From NCBI GenBank assembly GCA_021151535.1, contig JAGKXC010000105.1, positions 1 to 6,105 of the forward strand: a stretch of 6,105 bases of DNA. Direction: 5' to 3'. Positions 1 through 4,886 of the stretch are shown one piece after another (the stretch's first letter is position 1; every line of letters begins with the position of its first letter). The notes below the pieces were generated by a model that was not told the origin of the DNA, did no database searches, and worked only from the letters and a program-made list of their open reading frames with translations. The stretch is from Sphingobacteriia bacterium (lineage in GTDB: Bacteria; Bacteroidota; Bacteroidia; NS11-12g; UBA955). A program made the translations under genes and the position numbers.

Positions 1-40
1 GTATAACGCAACAATTAATTGCTAATTTTAAATTTTTCAT
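1..40 (-). CDS. 5' end of an unidentified, probably exported protein (runs off left edge)
   Basis: An ATG (complement of 38-40) opens a frame that reads MKNLKLAINCCVI and continues off the left edge. An in-frame TAA (complement of 53-55) lies 12 bases upstream, so this ATG is the first possible start. It is preceded by an A-rich stretch (AAAGAAATCAAAAC), which suits Bacteroidota translation starts that lack a Shine-Dalgarno sequence. Two lysines followed by a hydrophobic run with a Cys pair resemble the start of a signal peptide or lipoprotein signal. Only 13 codons are visible, so the family cannot be identified. The gene lies 74 bp downstream of the cysteine-rich protein gene on the same strand and may share its transcript. 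In Bacteroidota such small Cys-rich genes often sit beside TonB-dependent receptor genes; that this is one is a guess from context. Confidence 0.45.
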   Translation of the reverse strand, partial: MKNLKLAINCCVI

Positions 41-114
41 GTTTTGATTTCTTTAAATGATTTGATTTTGCTCTTAAAGTGAGCGACCTGTTTTTTGGAA
101 TCAATTCGTTGAAA

Positions 115-573
115 TCAAATAACCCAAACCTGCAGACAAGATTGAAGTTCTATTTTTCTTGAAGTTTCAGAAATTTTGGGTTTGGGAGGGATTTTTTCTA
201 AATCATTATTCTGAAGGCCAATGTTATTTAAATTGGGAATCTGTCCTTGAAAAATGAGAGAATAATATTGTTTAAAATCACAAAGTTGAAACTTTGAGAT
301 TTTTTGTGGGATAGGTGTGAACCCAAAATAGTAATTTACAATACAGCAGTCTGATTTTAAGTCCGATTGTTCACATTGAATGCTATTTTTAGACGGCATT
401 TGATGTTTCTTAGAACAACAATCTTTTACCTCTGTTTTGCTCTCTTTTTCTGCATTACAATCGTGCTGCAAGACATGTAATCCATCAACTTTGCAAGAAT
501 GAAACGAAAATTGGGTTACACCACTTGTAACCGCAAATAGGTAAATGAAAAAAACTCCTACCCAATGTTTCAT
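115..573 (-). CDS. HYC_CC_PP-like small secreted cysteine-rich protein
   Basis: This 152-residue protein starts with a typical Sec signal: Lys2, a hydrophobic core at about residues 4-16 (WVGVFFIYLFAV), and a likely cleavage near residues 17-21. The mature part has nine cysteines: 27, 39, 52, 53, 67, 76, 77, 98 and 146. Its layout follows the Bacteroidota HYC_CC_PP family: an H-x-C motif right after the signal (HSC, 25-27, where the family has HYC), Cys pairs (DCC at 51-53 and 75-77), a late proline pair (IPPKP, 128-132), and a hydrophobic C-terminus with one Cys (LQSCLQVWVI). The family's function is unknown to me. Cys and His richness plus export suggest metal binding or disulphide bonding outside the inner membrane, but that is inference. 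The CC spacing is looser and HYC reads HSC, so this is a divergent member or a look-alike. It is transcribed divergently from the permease, 86 bp away. Confidence 0.82.
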   Translation of the reverse strand: MKHWVGVFFIYLFAVTSGVTQFSFHSCKVDGLHVLQHDCNAEKESKTEVKDCCSKKHQMPSKNSIQCEQSDLKSDCCIVNYYFGFTPIPQKISKFQLCDFKQYYSLIFQGQIPNLNNIGLQNNDLEKIPPKPKISETSRKIELQSCLQVWVI

Positions 574-591
574 TACAACAAAATTAATTAA

Positions 592-625
592 TTGAACACA
601 AATTGGGAAAAATTATCGATGTTTG
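592..625 (+). promoter_or_regulatory. Weak candidate Bacteroidota promoter for the permease gene
   Basis: The 86-bp divergent spacer (574-659) must hold start signals for both neighbouring genes. On the plus strand, GATGTTTG at 618-625 matches the Bacteroidota -7 consensus TAnnTTTG at five of six fixed positions. A TTG at 592-594 lies 23 bp upstream, at the long end of the accepted -33/-7 spacing. Transcription would start near 632, leaving a leader of roughly 28 nt. Such short motifs arise easily in AT-rich DNA, so this is only a candidate. No convincing operator or riboswitch is visible in the spacer. Confidence 0.22.
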
Positions 626-659
626 ATTTAATATCGCATACGAATTTCGTTGAAACACA

Positions 660-2381
660 GTGTTAAGTAAATTATTCCGACGTAAAACAGACTTTCAATT
701 AACCGAAGAGGGAAGTCATTCGTTACATAAAGTATTATCGGTTAGGGATTTGACCTTATTTGGTATCGCCGCTATTATTGGTGCAGGGATATTTACCTCT
801 GTGGGTAAAGCTTGTGCATCTGGTGGACCTGCGGTAATATGGTTGTTTATCATCTGTGCTGTTGCTTGTGCATTTGCTGCTTTGTGTTATGCAGAATTTG
901 CCTCTAGAATTCCTGTTTCTGGAAGTGCTTACACTTATGCTTATGCTACTTTCGGTGAATTGTTTGCTTGGGTGATTGGATGGGCACTTTTAATGGAATA
1001 TGCCATCGGTAATATCTATGTGGCGTTTTCTTGGTCTGGTTATTTTACCCATTTATTAGATGGATTTGGCTTGTATTTGCCGCGTTGGATGGTGGTTGAT
1101 TATTCTTCTGCCCATAAATTTATTTTAGCAAAACAAGGATTGATAGATGCAGCTATGGCTCAGGGAAATTCTGGTGCTTTGTGGATTGCCGCCAACTGCA
1201 ATGATGCAGAAAAGGAATTAGTTGTAGCTTGGACTACCGCACCAAACTTGATTGGCGGATTAAAGTTGATACTGGATGTACCTGCTTTAGTTATCAATAT
1301 TCTAATTACTGTTTTAGTTTATAGAGGTATTAAAGAATCTAGGAACGCTTCAAATGCAATGGTGATTTTGAAAATTTTGGCTGTTGTTATGGTAATTGCA
1401 GTTGGCGCTTTCTATATAGATTTTGAAAATTTTAAACCATTTATGCCTAAAGGATTTAAAGGTGTAATGGCGAGTGTATCAGCTGTGTTTTTTACCTATA
1501 TCGGTTTTGATGCCATAAGTACATTGGCCGAAGAATCTCAAAATCCCAAACGTGATTTACCACGTGGAATGTTCTACTCCTTAATCATATGCACCGTTTT
1601 ATATGTGTTGGTTTCGTTGGTGTTAACAGGTATGGTGCCTTTTATCAATTTAGGTGTTGATGATCCATTGGCATATGCATTACAAGTAAAAAATGTAAAG
1701 TGGTTAGAATATATTGTCTCAATTATAGCTGTAGTTGCCATGGCTAGCGTTTTATTGGTATTTCAATTGGGTCAGCCAAGAATATGGCTGTCTATGAGTA
1801 GAGATGGATTATTGCCATCTGCATTTTCTAAAATTCATCCTAAGTATAAAACGCCTTCTTTTTCAACCATCATTACAGGTTTGGCTGTTGGTGTGCCCAT
1901 CATTTTTACCAATGAAGATTTTGTTTTAGATTTTACAAGTATTGGTACCTTGTTCGCATTCGTACTCGTTTGTGGTGGTGTGCTTTTGTTGCCAAAAAGA
2001 GAATTAAATGGCGATGATGGTTTTGTACTTCCTCATGTTCATGGGAAATTCCTTTTTCCTTTACTGGTAGCCTTGTCAGCTACCATCATTTATTTTTCTG
2101 TACCCAGTTATTTTGATGATGTTTTTGATCTGAGTAAATCAGAGACTTTTACGAGTTTTAATTTGCCGCATATTATTTTTTGGCTCTTTCTTATTTGCTT
2201 ATCCGTTTTAACCTTTTTGAAAAATTTTAATTTAATTCCATTAATGGGATTAGCTACTTGTGGTTATTTGCTCACAGGCATGAATCCCAATAATTGGTAC
2301 TGGTTTTTTGTGTGGTTTGCAATTGGTTTGGTTATTTATTTTGTATACGGTTATAGAAATTCGGTTTTAAATAAGAAGTAG
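660..2381 (+). CDS. APC superfamily amino acid permease (CAT-type)
   Basis: This 573-residue inner-membrane transporter belongs to the amino acid-polyamine-organocation superfamily, most like the cationic amino acid transporter (CAT) group that includes YfnA. The substrate-binding signature GAGIF is at 41-45 in TM1. TM6 carries FFTYIGFDAISTLAEE (277-292), followed by the conserved NPKRDLPRG (295-303). I count about 14 hydrophobic segments, roughly at 31-50, 57-80, 96-128, 202-221, 233-252, 268-290, 304-326, 349-371, 401-417, 425-445, 464-481, 504-520, 525-541 and 547-564. A hydrophilic insert of about 60-70 residues (138-200) lies between TM3 and TM4 and should face the periplasm. The insert helps explain why the protein is longer than the roughly 460-490 residues usual for YfnA-like proteins. 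The start is GTG: an in-frame TGA lies at 651-653 and no ATG occurs before TM3. The exact amino acid carried cannot be read from sequence. The DciA-like gene follows after 2 bp. Confidence 0.95.
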   Translation: MLSKLFRRKTDFQLTEEGSHSLHKVLSVRDLTLFGIAAIIGAGIFTSVGKACASGGPAVIWLFIICAVACAFAALCYAEFASRIPVSGSAYTYAYATFGELFAWVIGWALLMEYAIGNIYVAFSWSGYFTHLLDGFGLYLPRWMVVDYSSAHKFILAKQGLIDAAMAQGNSGALWIAANCNDAEKELVVAWTTAPNLIGGLKLILDVPALVINILITVLVYRGIKESRNASNAMVILKILAVVMVIAVGAFYIDFENFKPFMPKGFKGVMASVSAVFFTYIGFDAISTLAEESQNPKRDLPRGMFYSLIICTVLYVLVSLVLTGMVPFINLGVDDPLAYALQVKNVKWLEYIVSIIAVVAMASVLLVFQLGQPRIWLSMSRDGLLPSAFSKIHPKYKTPSFSTIITGLAVGVPIIFTNEDFVLDFTSIGTLFAFVLVCGGVLLLPKRELNGDDGFVLPHVHGKFLFPLLVALSATIIYFSVPSYFDDVFDLSKSETFTSFNLPHIIFWLFLICLSVLTFLKNFNLIPLMGLATCGYLLTGMNPNNWYWFFVWFAIGLVIYFVYGYRNSVLNKK

Positions 2382-2383
2382 GG

Positions 2384-2671
2384 ATGGCAGAAAAAGAGAA
2401 TGATATAGCCCATGTTTTGCAACGAATGATGCAACGATATCGGCTTACCGCAAAGTTTAGTGAATTAGAGTTGAAAGATGTTTGGGAAGAAATAGCTGGA
2501 GCTTTAGTTGCTAAACATACAACCAAATTAGAAATGAGGGGAAAAACATTATATGTTTGGTTTGATCAAGCTCCCCTGAAAAATGAGATGTTCTTGAGAA
2601 GGGAACAACTAATGGTTGCAATTAACGATAAACTGGGAGCCGGTTTTATTGAAAAGATTTTTATAGGGTAG
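2384..2671 (+). CDS. DciA/DUF721 family protein, probable replicative helicase loading factor
   Basis: This 95-residue protein matches the DUF721 (DciA) family. It has an N-terminal helix with the VLQRMMQRYRL pattern (11-21), a conserved VWEEIAG (33-39, with Trp34 and Gly39), a beta strand KTLYVWFDQAPLKNEM (54-69), a charged helix with RREQL (72-76), and the closing pattern INDKLG...IEKIFI (80-94). DciA is the ancestral bacterial loader or assistant of the replicative helicase DnaB, present where DnaC/DnaI are absent. This copy is the KH-like domain alone without a long extension, about the length I expect for Bacteroidota. The ATG lies 2 bp after the permease stop, so it is probably co-transcribed with the permease and translated by coupling. 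In many Bacteroidota this gene sits beside recF; here it does not. The family call is firm; the helicase role is taken from homologues. Confidence 0.9.
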   Translation: MAEKENDIAHVLQRMMQRYRLTAKFSELELKDVWEEIAGALVAKHTTKLEMRGKTLYVWFDQAPLKNEMFLRREQLMVAINDKLGAGFIEKIFIG

Positions 2672-2686
2672 TAAATAGTTTACCAT

Positions 2687-3745
2687 TTATTCCTTTTCAG
2701 CCATACTTTTCATTTTGGCTTTTTCTATACTCACATTGAGTTCAAATCCAACGATAATTGTGAGAATATTGATGTAGATTAAAATCATTAAAGCGATAAT
2801 CGCCCCAATAGAACCATAGATTTTGTTGTATGTGTTAAAGTTGTTTACGTATAATGAAAAAATCAAAGTGGATAATCCGGATAAAATAGTGGCGGTTGTG
2901 CTACCAGCGGAAAAAAACTTCCAGCGATTGTGTGAAGATGGGCCAAAGAAATAGATATTAGAAATCGCCATAACAAATAAACCAGCAACCACCAAATACT
3001 CAAATAATGTGATGATAAATGTGTAGAAGTCTACGAATGGCCAATGGTGTTTAGTTATATATCTAACACTTTGATAAGCCAACATGATGAGAAACAAACC
3101 CACAATTATCAGTGCACTCATAAGAAACGTTAAACCAATGGCTTTTAATCGGATTTGGATCCAGTTTTTCTTTTTTGCATTGGGCAATCTTCTATTAAAT
3201 GAATTTATTAGAAGATGAAAAGCATTGGATGCAAAATACAAAGTACTGATAAAACCAAAAGATAAAAGACCCGTGTTTTGTTTGTTCAGGATTTCATAAA
3301 TGGTGGTTTGAATTTCTCTGTAGGTTTGTTTTGGTAGAATTAAGGATAATTCTAGAATGAACTGCGTTTTCATTCCCGTAATTGGCAAATAGGCTATTAG
3401 CGTTAATAAAAAGATAATCGCAGGGAACAATGCCAAAAAGAAGTTAAAACTTAAGCTAGAGGCTCGCATGTTCAAATTTTCCATAAACATAGCTCTAAGG
3501 AAATAACTGCCTACACTATATAAACTCTCACCCTCGAAACTCTTTGGCTTTTTGTTTTTAAGGTATTGTATAAATGGATGGGTAACCTTGTTCTCTAAAA
3601 TGGGTGATTCCTCTTGTAGTATTTCATCAATTTCTAAAAATTGCTCAGACTTCCACTCTTTGCTATTTGAAAGTATATCCGTAGATTTCTCTTCAAAATC
3701 TGGATTCAATAATTTACCGCGATATGTTCTTGGCGTCTCACTCAT
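2687..3745 (-). CDS. YihY/virulence factor BrkB family inner-membrane protein
   Basis: This 352-residue polytopic protein carries the YihY/BrkB (UPF0761) signatures. The first is ASSLSFNFFLALFPAI (95-110), equivalent to the family's AASLAYYTLLSLFPL. Near the end come YNKIYGSIGAIIALMILIYI (306-325) and VGFELNVSIEKAK (332-344), matching the family's YGSLGAVIVLLLW...LGAELNA. About six membrane segments lie at roughly 100-121, 160-181, 203-225, 243-265, 280-300 and 312-335. The first 75 or so residues are hydrophilic and acidic and should be cytoplasmic. The family was once called ribonuclease BN in error, and its transport or envelope role remains undefined. The ATG overlaps the thioesterase stop by 4 nt (3742-3745, ATGA), which fixes the start. 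It is the last gene of the operon, converging on the DciA-like gene with a 15-bp gap and no clear terminator. Confidence 0.93.
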   Translation of the reverse strand: MSETPRTYRGKLLNPDFEEKSTDILSNSKEWKSEQFLEIDEILQEESPILENKVTHPFIQYLKNKKPKSFEGESLYSVGSYFLRAMFMENLNMRASSLSFNFFLALFPAIIFLLTLIAYLPITGMKTQFILELSLILPKQTYREIQTTIYEILNKQNTGLLSFGFISTLYFASNAFHLLINSFNRRLPNAKKKNWIQIRLKAIGLTFLMSALIIVGLFLIMLAYQSVRYITKHHWPFVDFYTFIITLFEYLVVAGLFVMAISNIYFFGPSSHNRWKFFSAGSTTATILSGLSTLIFSLYVNNFNTYNKIYGSIGAIIALMILIYINILTIIVGFELNVSIEKAKMKSMAEKE

Positions 3746-4137
3746 GAAAGAAATTTATTGAATAATTCAGGTTGAATTCGAATGGGTTTCATGGTTTCCT
3801 TTTTTACGAAAAACAATTCAGTAAAACCTTCATTTAATAATAAACCATCTTGGTTATAGGTTTTATACTCAAATTTACAGCGTAAAGTAGGAGTTTCTGG
3901 AATAGTAACTTCAATGGTTAATAAATCATCGTATTTTCCTGCGTAAAGGAACTTAAATCCCATTTCACGAACAGGCATAATCACACCGGAATCTTCTAAC
4001 TCTTTGTAAGTAATACTTTTATTTCTAAGAAACTCAGTTCGAGCTTCTTCAAAATATAAAGCATAAATAGAATGATGCACAAAACCCATTCTATCACATT
4101 CTGCATATCTAACCCTTATTTTATGTGAGAATACCAT
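3742..4137 (-). CDS. Acyl-CoA thioesterase, YbgC/FadM-type hotdog fold
   Basis: At 131 residues this is the standard length for the 4-hydroxybenzoyl-CoA thioesterase/YbgC group, cytoplasmic enzymes that hydrolyse acyl-CoA thioesters. The N-terminal strand and catalytic loop read RVRYAECDRMGFVHH (8-22). Asp15 is the probable catalytic aspartate, and His22 sits seven residues later, the same spacing as Asp18/His25 of YbgC. The hotdog helix follows: YALYFEEARTEFLR (25-38), matching the family's Y-x-x-FE-x-AR-x-E-x-(L/M)-R. The middle and C-terminal strands (REMGFKFLYAGKYDD at 57-71; RCKFEYKTYN; TELFFV) complete the fold. The substrate chain length cannot be deduced. YbgC of proteobacteria sits with tol-pal, but no tol-pal gene is seen here. 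It lies 2 bp after the methyltransferase-like gene and overlaps the BrkB gene by 4 nt. Confidence 0.93.
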   Translation of the reverse strand: MVFSHKIRVRYAECDRMGFVHHSIYALYFEEARTEFLRNKSITYKELEDSGVIMPVREMGFKFLYAGKYDDLLTIEVTIPETPTLRCKFEYKTYNQDGLLLNEGFTELFFVKKETMKPIRIQPELFNKFLS

Positions 4138-4139
4138 CT

Positions 4140-4886
4140 TTAATAACGCAATATAAACTTTTCTTTTCTTTGTTCCGGGCGAACAAATAAAATGCCCATT
4201 CTAAATAAATCAATATGTGCTGTAACCCTTGGATGACGAATCATTTGATCCCAAAGGTTTTTTTGATTCCAGTTATTGTCTATGCCATAAAGATATATCG
4301 TACCTTGATCTGATAATAAATCAATAATTTTATCTATCAGTTGTATTGAAATTAAAGGTTCTAAATCAATAATCATGGCATTTACGAAAACAAAATCAAT
4401 TTTGGGCCTACCAGTCAAAAAATCCCATAATTGTTGTGTTGAATTTTGTTTGTGTAATTCCGCTAAGTCGGATTCATACGATTCTGAATAACTGACTTCA
4501 TTTGAAAAGGTAATATCTGAATAATGGAAATATTGAATGTCTTTTTTTGCAGATTCAATGACTCTTGGAATACTCCAAAAACTATGTCCGATTTCAATGA
4601 AAGTAGAACCTACTTGAATATTATTTAACTGGCGAAATAGGAGAGTAAGATATTTTTTTTGAGGGAAAATAGGGTTCAAATCGTGAAACTTTCTCTTCTC
4701 CAATTGAAAGTTCATGGTTTCACTTCTCCATAGTTCTAGTATATCAATATCAATAGGTTCAGATTTTTGATATAAAATTTGATCGGCAAATTGATATACA
4801 AAAGGAGAGTGGGTACCATGGCGTGAATTGGATCGCCATAAGTAAAAGAAATAATCTGCAAGCCAAAATACTTGCGTTAATTTCAT
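4140..4886 (-). CDS. Class I SAM-methyltransferase-like protein, apparently degenerate
   Basis: This 248-residue protein resembles a Bacteroidota group of class I methyltransferases. The N-terminal signature is intact: YLWRSNSRHGTHSPFVYQF (15-33), then an ELWRSE segment (51-56) and QKKYLTLLFRQLNN (76-89). The C-terminal signature is also intact: VTAHIDLFRMGILFVRPEQ (221-239) and the terminal FILRY. The core motifs are altered. The glycine loop, which I recall as ELGTSLGIST, reads EIGHSFWSIP (98-107). The IDGNH-like segment reads VNAMI (168-172). The DDIHW-like segment reads GIDNNW (201-206). The Rossmann-like architecture is therefore probably kept, while SAM binding and catalysis are doubtful. 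The reading frame is open with no internal stop, so it is a real gene, not debris. It begins in a 4-nt ATGA overlap with the DUF349 stop (4883-4886). The comparison motifs are from memory, and no substrate is known to me. Confidence 0.85.
   Translation of the reverse strand: MKLTQVFWLADYFFYLWRSNSRHGTHSPFVYQFADQILYQKSEPIDIDILELWRSETMNFQLEKRKFHDLNPIFPQKKYLTLLFRQLNNIQVGSTFIEIGHSFWSIPRVIESAKKDIQYFHYSDITFSNEVSYSESYESDLAELHKQNSTQQLWDFLTGRPKIDFVFVNAMIIDLEPLISIQLIDKIIDLLSDQGTIYLYGIDNNWNQKNLWDQMIRHPRVTAHIDLFRMGILFVRPEQRKEKFILRY

Noticed and set aside
12..21. 10-bp palindrome CAATTAATTG near the left edge
   Set aside because: It falls within the partial coding frame and is built from AT-rich sequence; a single copy without context is not evidence of an operator.
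70..84. GCTC...GAGC inverted repeat after the Cys-rich gene
   Set aside because: The stem is only 4 bp with mismatches in the loop-side extension and no T-run follows; not a supportable terminator.
579..586. TAATTTTG on the minus strand, a full match to the -7 consensus, upstream of the Cys-rich gene
   Set aside because: It lies only 5 nt from the start codon and no TTG or TTTG sits at the right distance upstream, so it is probably chance in AT-rich DNA.
2332..2526. Minus-strand open frame over the permease/DciA junction
   Set aside because: It lies antisense to two well-supported genes and its translation has no recognisable domain.
2671..2683. Small inverted repeat GTAAA-TAG-TTTAC between the convergent genes
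   Set aside because: A 5-bp AT-rich stem with no U-tract is too weak to call a terminator.
2687..3745. Annotation of the BrkB-family protein as ribonuclease BN
   Set aside because: That assignment is a known historical error; the protein is a polytopic membrane protein and true RNase BN is an ElaC-type enzyme.
3552..3761. Plus-strand open frame opposite the BrkB N-terminus
   Set aside because: It is a shadow of the BrkB and thioesterase genes with no family resemblance.
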